Shown: positions 42,487 to 51,837, counted from the stretch's first letter. The stretch: 64,000 nucleotides of DNA from Pseudozobellia thermophila (GCF_900141855.1 NZ_FQYU01000002.1:372001-436000), one strand, 5' to 3'. A program made the numbers and translations. The notes: generated from the sequence alone by a model not told the origin.

Positions 42487-44253
42487 ATGACAAAATTTGA
42501 AGCATTGGGGCTCGACAAGGCCCTATTGGATGCTGTTGCCGATATGGGCTTTGAGAGCCCTTCGGAAGTACAGGAAAAAGCAATCCCCATTCTATTGGAA
42601 AGCGAGGTCGATCTAGTGGCCCTCGCACAAACAGGAACCGGTAAAACCGCCGCCTTCGGTTTTCCCCTTATCCAAAAATTGGATAGCAACAGCCGCACCA
42701 CACAGGGGTTGATACTCTCCCCTACCCGTGAACTCTGTTTACAGATCACCAACGAAATACAGGCCTACTCGAAGTATGTAAAAGGTTTAAGCACGGTAGC
42801 CATTTATGGTGGGGCCAGCATAACCGATCAAGCCAGACAAATAAAGCGCGGGGCACAGATTGTTGTGGCCACCCCTGGCCGTATGAAGGATATGATAGGC
42901 CGCGGGTTGGTCGACATTTCCAAGATCGATTATTGCGTACTCGACGAAGCCGATGAAATGTTGAACATGGGCTTCTATGAAGACATCAAGGACATTCTTT
43001 CGAACACCCCTAAGGACAAGTCGACCTGGCTGTTCTCGGCGACGATGCCCAAGGAAGTTGCGGTAATCGCCAAAAAGTTCATGCACAGTCCCGTCGAGAT
43101 TACGGTAGGTGCCAAGAACGCGGGTACTTCCAATGTACAGCACGAATACTATGTCGTAGGCGGCAGGGACAGGTACCCGGCCCTTAAAAGACTGGCCGAC
43201 GCCAATCCAGACATTTTTTCCGTGGTCTTTTGCAGGACCAAAAGGGATACCCAAAGGGTGGCCGAAAAATTGATCGAAGACGGCTACAATGCCGGTGCCC
43301 TGCACGGCGACCTCAGCCAAAACCAGCGCGATTTGGTCATGAACGCCTTTCGCAAAAAACAAATTCAAATGTTGGTTGCCACCGATGTGGCCGCCCGGGG
43401 CATTGATGTTGACGATATAACCCACGTTATCAACTACCAACTTCCCGACGAAATCGAGACCTATACCCACCGTAGCGGCCGTACCGGTCGGGCCGGCAAG
43501 TCGGGTATATCAATGGTCATCGTCACCAAAAGCGAAATGCGCAAAATCCACTCGATCGAGAAAAAGATCCAGCAGGACTTTATCAACAAAAAAATTCCTA
43601 CCGGAATCGAAATTTGCGAAATTCAGCTTTACCACCTCGCCAACAAGATCAAGGACACCAAGATCAACAAAGACGTTGAAAACTATCTACCGGCCATAAA
43701 CGACGTACTCGACGGCATCGACCGCGACGAACTGATCAAAAAGATAGTGTCGGTCGAATTTACCAGGTTCTCCAATTACTACAACAAGACCAAGGACATC
43801 AACAGTTCGGCCGGCGACGACCGCTCGGGCAGAAACGGCCACGCCCCCTCCGACGGTTCCGTACGTTATTTTATCAATGTGGGCGAAAAGGACGGTTACG
43901 ACTGGATGACCCTCAAGGACTTTTTGCGGGACACCCTTAACCTGGGCAAAGAGGATGTTTACAAGGTGGATACCAAGGATACCTTTTCCTTTTTCAACAC
44001 CGACAAGCAGCACGAAGAACAGATATTACAGTTTTTTACGGATTTTAAGCTAGATGGACGTTTTATCAATGTCGAGGTTTCCAAAAGCCCTGGAGGCGAC
44101 GGGGGCCGCGGTAGAAAGAACCGATCCAAACGGCGCGGAAAGGACACCAATGAGCGCTTTCGCGGAAAAAAGAAGGACAGGTCTTCCTTTGGCGGTTCCG
44201 CAAGCCATTCGGGTAAGCGAAGAAGCAAAAAGAACAGAAGCGACTTCTTTTAG
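42487..44253 (+). CDS. DEAD-box RNA helicase, DeaD/CsdA type
   Basis: ATP-dependent RNA helicase of 588 aa, likely acting in ribosome assembly or mRNA turnover in the cold. Q-motif region FEALGLDKALLDAV, Walker A ALAQTGTGKTAAF near residue 45, PTRELCLQI, DEAD box VLDEADEML near 155, SATMP near 188, RGIDVDD near 300 and HRSGRTGRAG near 328. After about 470 comes a DbpA-type RNA-binding domain (YFINVGEKDGYDWMTLKDFL). The tail is rich in Gly, Arg and Lys. It has its own promoter with a long leader and its own terminator. Confidence 0.95.
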   Translation: MTKFEALGLDKALLDAVADMGFESPSEVQEKAIPILLESEVDLVALAQTGTGKTAAFGFPLIQKLDSNSRTTQGLILSPTRELCLQITNEIQAYSKYVKGLSTVAIYGGASITDQARQIKRGAQIVVATPGRMKDMIGRGLVDISKIDYCVLDEADEMLNMGFYEDIKDILSNTPKDKSTWLFSATMPKEVAVIAKKFMHSPVEITVGAKNAGTSNVQHEYYVVGGRDRYPALKRLADANPDIFSVVFCRTKRDTQRVAEKLIEDGYNAGALHGDLSQNQRDLVMNAFRKKQIQMLVATDVAARGIDVDDITHVINYQLPDEIETYTHRSGRTGRAGKSGISMVIVTKSEMRKIHSIEKKIQQDFINKKIPTGIEICEIQLYHLANKIKDTKINKDVENYLPAINDVLDGIDRDELIKKIVSVEFTRFSNYYNKTKDINSSAGDDRSGRNGHAPSDGSVRYFINVGEKDGYDWMTLKDFLRDTLNLGKEDVYKVDTKDTFSFFNTDKQHEEQILQFFTDFKLDGRFINVEVSKSPGGDGGRGRKNRSKRRGKDTNERFRGKKKDRSSFGGSASHSGKRRSKKNRSDFF

Positions 44254-44274
44254 ATAATTAGTTAATCATATATT

Positions 44275-44300
44275 AAAAAATACGCTAAGGCGTATTTTTT
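44275..44300 (+). terminator. Terminator of the DEAD-box helicase gene
   Basis: Perfect 11-bp stem AAAAAATACGC / GCGTATTTTTT with loop TAAG. It is symmetrical enough to work in both directions. Confidence 0.9.
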
Positions 44301-44340
44301 CGTTTTGTTTGTTACTTTTATTCCAGCATTATTAAGTTTA

Positions 44341-45114
44341 ATGAGAGCACTCCTTATAATTTTTACACTCTGTTGCGGCATAAGCCTGTTTGCTCAAGAA
44401 AACGCACAGGACGACCAGCGGTTTAGTGCGGTGGTCATCAATGCACAAACGGAAAAGCCGATGGGGAGTGTTCACGTTGTCAACTTAAACCAAGTGGTGG
44501 GAACCATCACCAACGACAATGGCGAATTTTCCATTGCCGCAGCGGTAAACGACACCCTCTATTTTTCCTTTCTAGGCTTTAAATCGCAAAAAATCAGGGT
44601 AACCAACGATATGTTCAAGTTCAAGGACACCAAGATTGCCCTTACCGAACTTGCCTATGCCCTCGAAGAAGTAATCGTGCGCCCCTATCAGTTGACGGGG
44701 TATCTCGAAATCGATGTTAAGAACTTTCCCATCAACAATGCGTACCAGTATAGTATTTCAGGGCTTTCGGTAAGTTATGAGGGAGGAAACAAGAACCCCA
44801 GTGCCGTCACCAAGGTACTAGGGGCCATTCTCAACCCCGCCGATCTACTGCGCAATCTTTTCGGGAAACAGCCGAACCAAATGAAGAAATTGCGCAAGAT
44901 GAAGGAAGACGACCAGATCCGCGATTTATTGGCGTCGAAATTCGACCGTGAGACCCTTACCGAACTTTTGCAAATTGAAAAGGTCGACATCGAGGACATA
45001 TTGAACAATTGCAACTATTCAAAATCGTTTATCACCACCGCGAACGACCTTCAGATCCTAGACGCCATCAGCAGCTGTTACGAAGAATTCAAGGTGCTTA
45101 ACCGAAAAAAATAA
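44341..45114 (+). CDS. Exported protein with carboxypeptidase-like regulatory domain
   Basis: Protein of 257 aa with a signal peptide to about residue 19 (SLFAQ). Residues about 28-105 form a CarboxypepD_reg-like beta sandwich (FSAVVINAQTEKPMGSVHVVN; GTITNDNGEFSIAA; FLGFKSQKI). Instead of a TonB plug and barrel, a helical, Lys-rich C-terminal half follows. It is therefore not a receptor but a stand-alone exported protein of a type frequent in Bacteroidota, function unknown. The upstream frame extension to 44305 lacks a signal peptide at its start and is rejected. Confidence 0.78.
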   Translation: MRALLIIFTLCCGISLFAQENAQDDQRFSAVVINAQTEKPMGSVHVVNLNQVVGTITNDNGEFSIAAAVNDTLYFSFLGFKSQKIRVTNDMFKFKDTKIALTELAYALEEVIVRPYQLTGYLEIDVKNFPINNAYQYSISGLSVSYEGGNKNPSAVTKVLGAILNPADLLRNLFGKQPNQMKKLRKMKEDDQIRDLLASKFDRETLTELLQIEKVDIEDILNNCNYSKSFITTANDLQILDAISSCYEEFKVLNRKK

Positions 45115-45117
45115 TTC

Positions 45118-45148
45118 TTTGATTTCCCCGATGCATTTTATAGCTTTA
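45118..45148 (+). promoter_or_regulatory. Promoter of the alpha-amylase gene
   Basis: TTTG at 45118-45121, exactly 19 nt, then TAGCTTTA at 45141-45148 (one mismatch to TAnnTTTG). The start codon is 17 nt downstream. Confidence 0.55.
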
Positions 45149-45164
45149 GACAAAATAGAAGTCT

Positions 45165-46874
45165 ATGAAAAAACTGTTCGCTGCGGTAAGTTTCTTATTC
45201 TTGGTCGCCGGATGTGTCGAACAGAAAAAAGAACCGGTCGAGGATAATACAACAACCGTAAACGAGTCGGGAATAGACACCCTAAAAAAGGTTCCCTTTG
45301 CTTGGGAAGCGGCCAACATTTACTTCCTACTTACCGATCGTTTCAACAACGGGAATACCCACAACGACGTGAATTTCGAAAGAAGTGGCCCCACAGGCCC
45401 CTTACGGGGGTTTATGGGCGGCGACCTTGCGGGGATCACCCAGAAGATAAAGGAAGGCTACTTTAACGACCTAGGGGTTAACGTCATTTGGTTTTCCCCC
45501 GTTGTGGAACAAATTCACGGGGCGACCGACGAAGGCACGGGCAACACTTACGGCTATCACGGTTATTGGGCCAAGGATTGGACCACCTTAGACCCCAATT
45601 TTGGCACCAAAAAAGAACTTGCCACCATGGTCAAAACCGCCCACGAAAACGGTATTCGCGTGCTGATGGACGTGGTTATGAACCATACCGGACCGGTAAC
45701 CCCCCAAGATCCCGTCTGGCCCGAAGAATGGGTTCGGACCTCCCCGACATGCGATTTTACGAATTACGGAAACACCACCAAATGCACCTTGGTGGAGAAC
45801 CTGCCCGACATCCGTACGGAATCGGACCAGCCCGTTGAACTGCCCGATGCCTTGTTGGCGAAATGGAAAAGCGAAGGCAGGCTTAGCCAGGAGCTCGACG
45901 AGCTACAGTTGTTTTTTGAACGTACCGGTTACCCGAGGGCGCCGCGATATTACCTGATAAAATGGCTAACCGACTATGTAAGCCACCTAGGTATTGACGG
46001 TTTTAGGGTCGATACGGCCAAACACGTAGAGGAAAACGTATGGTCAGAACTGTACAGGCAGGCCAACTATGCCTTTCAGACTTGGAAAAAAATGCATCCG
46101 GACAGAGTACTGGACGACCAAGATTTCTTTATGGTCGGAGAGGTATACGGCTACGGCATCTCGAACGGAAGGACCTATGATTTCGGGGATAAGAAAGTAG
46201 ATTATTTTGCCCATGGGTTCAAAAGCCTGATCAATTTCGACCTCAAAACAGATGCCCGGAAAGGATATGAACAGGTTTTCGACAACTACTACAAAAAGCT
46301 ATATTCCGACCTCAAAGGGAAGAGTGTCGTCAACTATCTTACCTCGCACGACGACGCCAATTCCTTTGACATGGAACGTACCGACCCCAGAAGGGCCGCC
46401 AACATTCTTTTGCTCGCACCAGGGGCCTCACAGATTTATTATGGCGACGAAACGGCCCGCGACCTGACCGTAAAGGGCTCCGTCGACCACCCCGTTCAGG
46501 GCGATGCCTCCCTTCGTTCCTTTATGAATTGGGACGAACTCGACAGCATTCCGCAAAAGCAGGAAATTCTCAAGCATTGGCAAAAACTGGGAAGCTTTAG
46601 AAAAAACCATTTGGCCATTGGCGCCGGAAGGCATAAAAAGCTTTCCTCGGAGCCCTATGTGTTCAGCAGGACCTATGTGAAGGAGGGATACAAGGACAAA
46701 GTGGTCGTGGGCTTGGATCTGCCCAAGGGAAAGAAATCACTATCGGTAAAAGGTTTCTTTGGGGATGGCACCCAACTCTTCGACACCTACTCCGAAACAA
46801 GGGTTACCGTGGAAAAAGGCCGTGTGGTGCTCGAAAACGATTTTGACACGGCCCTACTTGAGCTCGTGCCATAA
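45165..46874 (+). CDS. Alpha-amylase family (GH13) lipoprotein
   Basis: Glycoside hydrolase of 569 aa, exported with a lipoprotein signal (FLFLVAGC, Cys about 17) and hence probably envelope-anchored. GH13 region I reads DVVMNHTGP, region II GFRVDTAKH with the nucleophile Asp near residue 281, the acid/base Glu in VGEVYGYG near 325, and region IV in YLTSHDDAN near 394. All three catalytic acids are present. A C-terminal beta domain covers about 480-569. Expected substrates are alpha-1,4-glucans such as starch or maltodextrin. No SusC/SusD pair or other glycosidase is adjacent, so it is not part of a local utilisation locus. Confidence 0.92.
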   Translation: MKKLFAAVSFLFLVAGCVEQKKEPVEDNTTTVNESGIDTLKKVPFAWEAANIYFLLTDRFNNGNTHNDVNFERSGPTGPLRGFMGGDLAGITQKIKEGYFNDLGVNVIWFSPVVEQIHGATDEGTGNTYGYHGYWAKDWTTLDPNFGTKKELATMVKTAHENGIRVLMDVVMNHTGPVTPQDPVWPEEWVRTSPTCDFTNYGNTTKCTLVENLPDIRTESDQPVELPDALLAKWKSEGRLSQELDELQLFFERTGYPRAPRYYLIKWLTDYVSHLGIDGFRVDTAKHVEENVWSELYRQANYAFQTWKKMHPDRVLDDQDFFMVGEVYGYGISNGRTYDFGDKKVDYFAHGFKSLINFDLKTDARKGYEQVFDNYYKKLYSDLKGKSVVNYLTSHDDANSFDMERTDPRRAANILLLAPGASQIYYGDETARDLTVKGSVDHPVQGDASLRSFMNWDELDSIPQKQEILKHWQKLGSFRKNHLAIGAGRHKKLSSEPYVFSRTYVKEGYKDKVVVGLDLPKGKKSLSVKGFFGDGTQLFDTYSETRVTVEKGRVVLENDFDTALLELVP

Positions 46875-46925
46875 CCCCGGGGCATTGCGAACAAGGCCTT
46901 TTTCCATATAAGGATCGAGAGGGAC

Positions 46926-47459
46926 CTATGCCCGGCTTTCCATTACGGCTTTCAAATTCGCCAGGCCCGATTCAAAGTCCTTTCCCACCGCCTTGTCCAT
47001 GCTCATAAAAAGCATCATAATATTCATAGGAAACTTATGCTTTCCCGCAAAGCCCCAAGTAACCCTTGTTTTGTTGTCGTCCACCTCGTCCAACTGTAAA
47101 AAACAATCAGAGGTAGACTCCCATGGTTTTAAAAACCGCAGCTCGGTCTCGATGCGTTCGCCTTCGATTATGTCGGTAATCTCCTGCTCCCCCTCCCCTA
47201 CATCCTTGTTACCTTTCCAATAGCTTACGGCACCTACCTCACCGTCGGTCCCGCTGAATTTCTTTTCCATCTTCGGGTCTTTTTTGGCCCATGGCGACCA
47301 TTCATCCATTCTTTTCAGCGACCTTAGATAATCGAAGACCTCCGATTTTGGCCTCGATATGTCAATGGATCTTGATACCATATAGGTTTTGGGGGCAATA
47401 CTATAGAGCAGTATAAATAGGACAACAAGTCCTAAGACGATGTAGAGGGCTATATACAT
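46926..47459 (-). CDS. SRPBCC family protein with N-terminal membrane helix
   Basis: Protein of 177 aa. A single helix at residues about 3-22 anchors it, followed by a START/polyketide-cyclase-like domain (VSRSIDISRPKSEVFDYLRSLKRMDEWSPW; VTWGFAGKHKFPMNIMMLF). The fold binds hydrophobic ligands; no ligand can be named. Convergent with the amylase gene, with about 50 nt between. Confidence 0.87.
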   Translation of the reverse strand: MYIALYIVLGLVVLFILLYSIAPKTYMVSRSIDISRPKSEVFDYLRSLKRMDEWSPWAKKDPKMEKKFSGTDGEVGAVSYWKGNKDVGEGEQEITDIIEGERIETELRFLKPWESTSDCFLQLDEVDDNKTRVTWGFAGKHKFPMNIMMLFMSMDKAVGKDFESGLANLKAVMESRA

Positions 47460-47541
47460 GTTATCAAAGGGATTGGCGACTACTTATAAATGTACAAAAA
47501 ATTCAGTTAGCTTCGCCGTTTCTTCCCGGGAAATACCCTGT

Positions 47542-48195
47542 CTATACCTCCTGCAACCGTGCAAGTATCTTATCGATGCTCTTGATCGATTTCTTGGTCC
47601 AATCCAGCCTTTTTTCAAGCTTTTCCCCTTCGGTGAGCCTCCAATCGAAGGGAGTTTTTCTGAGTTCGGTGGTCAGGTGCTGCAAAATAATGGCGGCGGA
47701 TACCGAAATATTGAGGCTTTCGGTAAAGCCCAACATGGGTATTTTGAGAAATCCGTCGCTTTTTTGCAGGGCCTCCTCGCTCAAGCCTTCCTTTTCGGTT
47801 CCGAACAAGAAGGCGGTTTTGCCCTGGATCTTGAAATCCTCCAGATAGCACGAATCGTTATGGGGTGAAGTGGCGACGACCCTGTACCCCTTCGCCTTAA
47901 GGCTATCGATGCACTGCGATGTCGTCCCGTAGCGGTGTACATCGACCCATTGCTGGGCCCCCATGGCAATGTTCTTATCGAGACGCTTACCAAAACGGTT
48001 CTCGATGACATGGGCCTCTTGAATGCCAAAGACATCACAGCTCCTTATAACGGCACTGGTATTGTGCATTTGGTAGACGTCTTCCATGGCCACAGTCAAG
48101 AACTTGGTGCGCTCCTGAAGGATTTCCGAAAATCGGAGTTTGCGTTCTTCGGTAATAAATCCCTCTAAATAGTCAAGAAGTTGTTTATCATCCAT
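47542..48195 (-). CDS. TrmH-family RNA 2'-O-methyltransferase (SpoU)
   Basis: SPOUT methyltransferase of 217 aa, closest in layout to tRNA Gm18 methyltransferase TrmH. Motif 1 region NTSAVIRSCDVFGI near residue 44-58 with the catalytic Arg, motif 2 FLFGTEKEGLSEEAL near 128-142, and motif 3 IPMLGFTESLNISVSAAIIL near 152-172. The basic C-terminus ends in helical sequence. It is divergent from the sirtuin gene with only about 30 nt between the starts, so promoters must overlap. Confidence 0.9.
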   Translation of the reverse strand: MDDKQLLDYLEGFITEERKLRFSEILQERTKFLTVAMEDVYQMHNTSAVIRSCDVFGIQEAHVIENRFGKRLDKNIAMGAQQWVDVHRYGTTSQCIDSLKAKGYRVVATSPHNDSCYLEDFKIQGKTAFLFGTEKEGLSEEALQKSDGFLKIPMLGFTESLNISVSAAIILQHLTTELRKTPFDWRLTEGEKLEKRLDWTKKSIKSIDKILARLQEV

Positions 48196-48230
48196 GCGCC
48201 TAAATTAATAAAAACTCTATTTTTATGGTC

Positions 48231-48923
48231 ATGAAGAAAAAGGTTACGGTTTTGACGGGTGCCGGGGTAAGTGCCGAAAGTGGCATCAATACCTTCAGGG
48301 ATGCAGGCGGACTCTGGGAAGGCCATGATGTTATGGAGGTTGCCTCACCACAAGGTTTTTACCGCAATCCCGGACTGGTGCTCGAATTCTACAACCAAAG
48401 GCGCCGTCAACTGCACCAAGTACGGCCCAACAAAGCCCATTTGGCCTTGGCGGAACTGGAAAGGGAATACGATGTCACCATTATAACCCAAAATGTGGAC
48501 GATTTGCACGAACGCGCCGGAAGCACCAAGGTGGTGCATTTGCACGGAGAATTACTTAAAGTCCGCAGTACCGGCGACGATTCGATCGTGCTGGAGTGGA
48601 AAAACGACCTCAAACTAGGGGATCTATGTGAAAAGGGCCATCAACTGCGTCCCCACATCGTTTGGTTCGGTGAAGAGGTGCCCATGCTCGAAAAAGCGGT
48701 GCAAATCACCTCCACCTCCGACATTTTGATCATCATAGGTACCTCTATGCAGGTATACCCTGCGGCAGGTTTGGTCAATTACGCCCCTAGCGGAACCCCC
48801 ATTTACTTTATCGACCCGAGACCCAGTGTATCTGGCAACGATTTTAACGACCTGACCATACTGCCCCAAAAAGCGGCCGAGGGCGTTCCCGAACTCGTTC
48901 GTAAATTACTGAACGGCCAATAA
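48231..48923 (+). CDS. NAD-dependent protein deacylase (sirtuin, CobB-like)
   Basis: Sir2-family enzyme of 230 aa that removes acyl groups from lysines using NAD. NAD motif LTGAGVSAESGINTFRDAGG near residues 7-26, TQNVDDLHERAG near 85-96, catalytic His in VHLHGEL near 105, RPHIVWFGE near 140, and GTSMQVYPAAGLV near 170. The usual two CxxC zinc pairs are missing: only one Cys remains in the small domain (GDLCEKGHQL). ATG 48225 is an alternative start, but it overlaps a TATTTTTA promoter-like box, so I prefer 48231. The next gene starts 6 nt after the stop. Confidence 0.9.
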   Translation: MKKKVTVLTGAGVSAESGINTFRDAGGLWEGHDVMEVASPQGFYRNPGLVLEFYNQRRRQLHQVRPNKAHLALAELEREYDVTIITQNVDDLHERAGSTKVVHLHGELLKVRSTGDDSIVLEWKNDLKLGDLCEKGHQLRPHIVWFGEEVPMLEKAVQITSTSDILIIIGTSMQVYPAAGLVNYAPSGTPIYFIDPRPSVSGNDFNDLTILPQKAAEGVPELVRKLLNGQ

Positions 48924-48929
48924 TAATCA

Positions 48930-49493
48930 GTGGTGGGGAAGGAAGAACTTTACCAAGTATTGGACCACGTGGACCATTCGCGAGAAAAACGCGCCGAAAT
49001 GTCCTCGCTGATCTTGTCACGACCCGATTTGGTCGCCCCCTTGATGGAGATAGCCTTTACTTTTGACGATCCCATATCGAGCCGGGCAAGCTGGGTGCTC
49101 GAATTCACCGCCAAGGAAAACCTCGACTGTATCATCCCCCATTTAGACCTTTTTACGGCCCACATCGGTCAGGTGCGTTTCGATTCGGCCGTAAGGCCCA
49201 TGGCCAAAATTTGCGAGTACCTGACCAAGGCCTATTTTTCGAACTCCGAAAACAAAATTCAAAAAGCACTGACCGACCGGCACCTCGAACTGATTACAAA
49301 CACCTGCTTCGACTGGCTGATCGGGGAGCACAAGGTGGCAGCCAAGGCCTATTCGATGACCAGCCTATTGCTCTTGGGTTCAAAATATGCCTGGATATGG
49401 CCCGAATTGAAAATGGTTATCGAGCAGAACTACGCAAATGGAAGTGCCGCCTACAAAGCCCGGGCCAGGCACACCTTGGCCCAACTCAAATAA
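48930..49493 (+). CDS. Helical-repeat protein of unknown function
   Basis: Cytosolic protein of 187 aa, GTG start, predicted almost all helical. Repeated pairs of helices (PDLVAPLMEIAFTFDDPISSRASWVLEF; LDCIIPHLDLFTAHI; VAAKAYSMTSLLLLGSKYAWIWPEL) suggest a HEAT/ARM-like array, as in protein-binding scaffolds. I do not recognise a named family. It lies 6 nt after the sirtuin and about 85 nt before purB, which has its own promoter-like box. A role as sirtuin partner is only a guess from spacing. Confidence 0.75.
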   Translation: MVGKEELYQVLDHVDHSREKRAEMSSLILSRPDLVAPLMEIAFTFDDPISSRASWVLEFTAKENLDCIIPHLDLFTAHIGQVRFDSAVRPMAKICEYLTKAYFSNSENKIQKALTDRHLELITNTCFDWLIGEHKVAAKAYSMTSLLLLGSKYAWIWPELKMVIEQNYANGSAAYKARARHTLAQLK

Positions 49494-49540
49494 TCGTCGT
49501 TTTTCTGACCCAAATCGCCCCTAAAATCCACATCTTATGA

Positions 49541-49548
49541 TATCTTTG
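49541..49548 (+). promoter_or_regulatory. Candidate -7 box of purB (TATCTTTG)
   Basis: Perfect TAnnTTTG, 32 nt before the start. No TTTG at -33. Confidence 0.45.
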
Positions 49549-49580
49549 CCTTTTTCAAATTTCAATACCTTATCAAAAGT

Positions 49581-50924
49581 ATGTCGCTAAATGTCTTGAA
49601 CGCTATTTCACCCATTGATGGGCGGTACCGAAGTAAAACAGAATCCCTTTCCCCCTATTTTTCAGAGCAGGCCCTTATCAGGTACAGGGTACGTGTAGAA
49701 ATCGAGTACTTTATCGCCCTGTGCGAAGTGCCCTTGCCACAATTGGTCGATTTCGACAAGGACAAGTTTGGGGCCCTAAGGGAAATCTACCAAAACTTCG
49801 ACGCCAAGGACGCCCAAGAGATCAAGGAAATCGAAAAGGTGACCAACCACGATGTCAAGGCGGTGGAATACTTCATAAAACAGGCTTTCGACAAACTCGG
49901 ACTATCCGATTTCAAGGAATTTATCCATTTCGGACTCACCTCGCAAGACATCAACAATACGGCCATTCCCCTTTCCATTAAGGAGGCCATGAACGAGGTA
50001 TACGTACCCGCCTATCTCGAGGTATTGGACAAACTGAGGGAACTCGCCTCGGAATGGGCCGATATACCCATGTTGGCCCGAACCCATGGGCAACCAGCAT
50101 CCCCTACCCGATTGGGCAAGGAGGTAGAGGTCTTTATCGAACGCCTTAAAGAGCAGTTCAACCTATTGAACGATATACCCAGTGCCGCCAAATTTGGGGG
50201 AGCCACGGGAAATTACAATGCCCACAAAGTGGCCTATCCCGACATAGATTGGAAGGCTTTCGGTAAAAATTTCGTTCAACAAAAACTAGGCCTGCACCAT
50301 TCCTTTCCGACGACGCAAATTGAGCACTACGACCATATGGCCGCACTGTTCGATACCTTGAAGCGGATCAATACCATTATCCTTGATCTCGATAGGGATT
50401 TTTGGACCTACGTTTCCATGGATTACTTCAAGCAAAAAATCAAAAAGGGGGAAGTCGGATCCTCGGCCATGCCGCACAAGGTCAACCCGATAGATTTTGA
50501 AAATTCAGAAGGAAATCTGGGCATAGCCAATGCCATCTTCGAGCACTTGTCGGCAAAGCTACCCGTTTCGCGACTTCAGCGCGACCTTACCGATAGTACG
50601 GTACTAAGAAATGTCGGCGTGCCCTTCGCCCACACGGTAATCGCCTTTCAATCGACCCTAAAAGGGTTGAACAAACTATTGCTGAACAAGGAAAAGTTCG
50701 AAAAGGATCTTGAGAACAATTGGGCCGTTGTCGCCGAGGCCATTCAAACCATCCTGAGGCGCGAGGGCTATCCCAACCCCTACGAGGCCCTCAAGGGCTT
50801 GACCCGTACCAATGAGGCCATCAACCGGTCGTCTATTGCCAGTTTTATCGATACCCTTGAGGTAGCGGATACCATAAAAAAAGAATTAAAGGCCATTACC
50901 CCAAGCAATTACACGGGTATTTGA
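49581..50924 (+). CDS. purB: Adenylosuccinate lyase
   Basis: Purine-pathway enzyme cleaving SAICAR and adenylosuccinate, 447 aa. Start NAISPIDGRYRSKTESLSPYFSE, DVKAVEYFIKQ, FGLTSQDINNTAIPL near residue 115, ARTHGQPASPTRLGKE near 170 with the catalytic His, and the flexible signature loop GSSAMPHKVNPIDFENSEGNL near 295 with the catalytic Ser. This is the larger E. coli-type PurB layout. It is followed by a symmetrical terminator shared with the convergent MscS gene. Confidence 0.97.
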   Translation: MSLNVLNAISPIDGRYRSKTESLSPYFSEQALIRYRVRVEIEYFIALCEVPLPQLVDFDKDKFGALREIYQNFDAKDAQEIKEIEKVTNHDVKAVEYFIKQAFDKLGLSDFKEFIHFGLTSQDINNTAIPLSIKEAMNEVYVPAYLEVLDKLRELASEWADIPMLARTHGQPASPTRLGKEVEVFIERLKEQFNLLNDIPSAAKFGGATGNYNAHKVAYPDIDWKAFGKNFVQQKLGLHHSFPTTQIEHYDHMAALFDTLKRINTIILDLDRDFWTYVSMDYFKQKIKKGEVGSSAMPHKVNPIDFENSEGNLGIANAIFEHLSAKLPVSRLQRDLTDSTVLRNVGVPFAHTVIAFQSTLKGLNKLLLNKEKFEKDLENNWAVVAEAIQTILRREGYPNPYEALKGLTRTNEAINRSSIASFIDTLEVADTIKKELKAITPSNYTGI

Positions 50925-50971
50925 CCCCTATTGAAAGGCTTCGACAAAAGCCAAGCCTTGTGCCTTAACAA

Positions 50972-50997
50972 AAAAAGCTTCCCTAGGGAAGCTTTTT
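50972..50997. terminator. Bidirectional terminator between purB and the MscS gene
   Basis: Perfect palindrome: AAAAAGCTTCCC, TA, GGGAAGCTTTTT, followed by CTTTT on the plus strand and preceded by an A-run that gives T on the minus strand. Confidence 0.9.
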
Positions 50998-51021
50998 CTT
51001 TTCGTTCGTCCAAAAAGGAAA

Positions 51022-51837
51022 TCAGCCCTTTCTTTGGATTTCCACTTGATGTGGGTAAGGAATTTCGATTCCGGCCTTATCAAGGGCAAGCTTGCATCCC
51101 TCTATCGTACCAAAATAAACATCCCAATAATCTTCAGGTTTGCAATAGGGCCTTACGGCAAAGTTGACCGAGCTGTCGCCCAACTCCGATACGTTGACCG
51201 ATGGGGCGGGATCTTTTAAGACCTTGGGGTTCGAGGTGAGTACTTCAAGGAGTACTTCCTTGGTCTTTTTGATATCCTCATCATAGCCTACTCCCACGGT
51301 GGTATCGACCCTCATTTTTCCCTCGGCGGTATAATTGACGATATTGCCATTGGCCATGGCCCCGTTGGGCACGATCGCCAATTTGTTCTGAGGCGTGATC
51401 AACTTGGTGGTAAAAATCTCAATTTCCTTCACCGAACCCAAAACTCCCTGGGCCTCGATCAAGTCCCCTATTCGATAGGGCTTAAAGATCATGATCAATA
51501 CCCCTCCGGCAAAATTGGCCAAAGAGCCCTGAAGCGCAAGCCCCACGGCCAAACCGGCCGCACCGATAATCGCCGCGAAGGTAGTTACGTTCACCCCTAA
51601 GGTAGAGATGACCACGATTACCAACAGCACCTTTAACGCCCACGAAAGCATATTCGCCAAAAACCGCTGCAACGATTCGTCGTAACTGCCCTTGGCCATA
51701 ACTTTCCGCACTCCCTTGAGTACACTTTTAATGACCCAAGAACCGATAATGTATATTAAAATGGCCCCAAGTACCTTAGGGCCGTATTCAACGGCAAAAT
51801 CGATTCCTTTGTTCATCCAAACTTCTGCTTGTTCCAT
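51022..51837 (-). CDS. Small-conductance mechanosensitive channel, MscS family
   Basis: Inner-membrane channel that releases solutes on hypo-osmotic shock, 271 aa, three transmembrane helices. The pore helix with alternating Gly and Ala reads GAAGLAVGLALQGSLANFAGG near residues 92-115. The beta domain YRIGDLIEAQGVLGSVKEIEIFTTKL and PNGAMANGNIVNYT follows near 122-170, and the C-terminal alpha/beta cage runs to the end. Length is normal for the basic MscS type. Confidence 0.95.
   Translation of the reverse strand: MEQAEVWMNKGIDFAVEYGPKVLGAILIYIIGSWVIKSVLKGVRKVMAKGSYDESLQRFLANMLSWALKVLLVIVVISTLGVNVTTFAAIIGAAGLAVGLALQGSLANFAGGVLIMIFKPYRIGDLIEAQGVLGSVKEIEIFTTKLITPQNKLAIVPNGAMANGNIVNYTAEGKMRVDTTVGVGYDEDIKKTKEVLLEVLTSNPKVLKDPAPSVNVSELGDSSVNFAVRPYCKPEDYWDVYFGTIEGCKLALDKAGIEIPYPHQVEIQRKG

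Noticed and set aside
42787-43470. 227-aa minus-strand frame opposite the DEAD-box helicase gene
   Set aside because: It is an antisense shadow.
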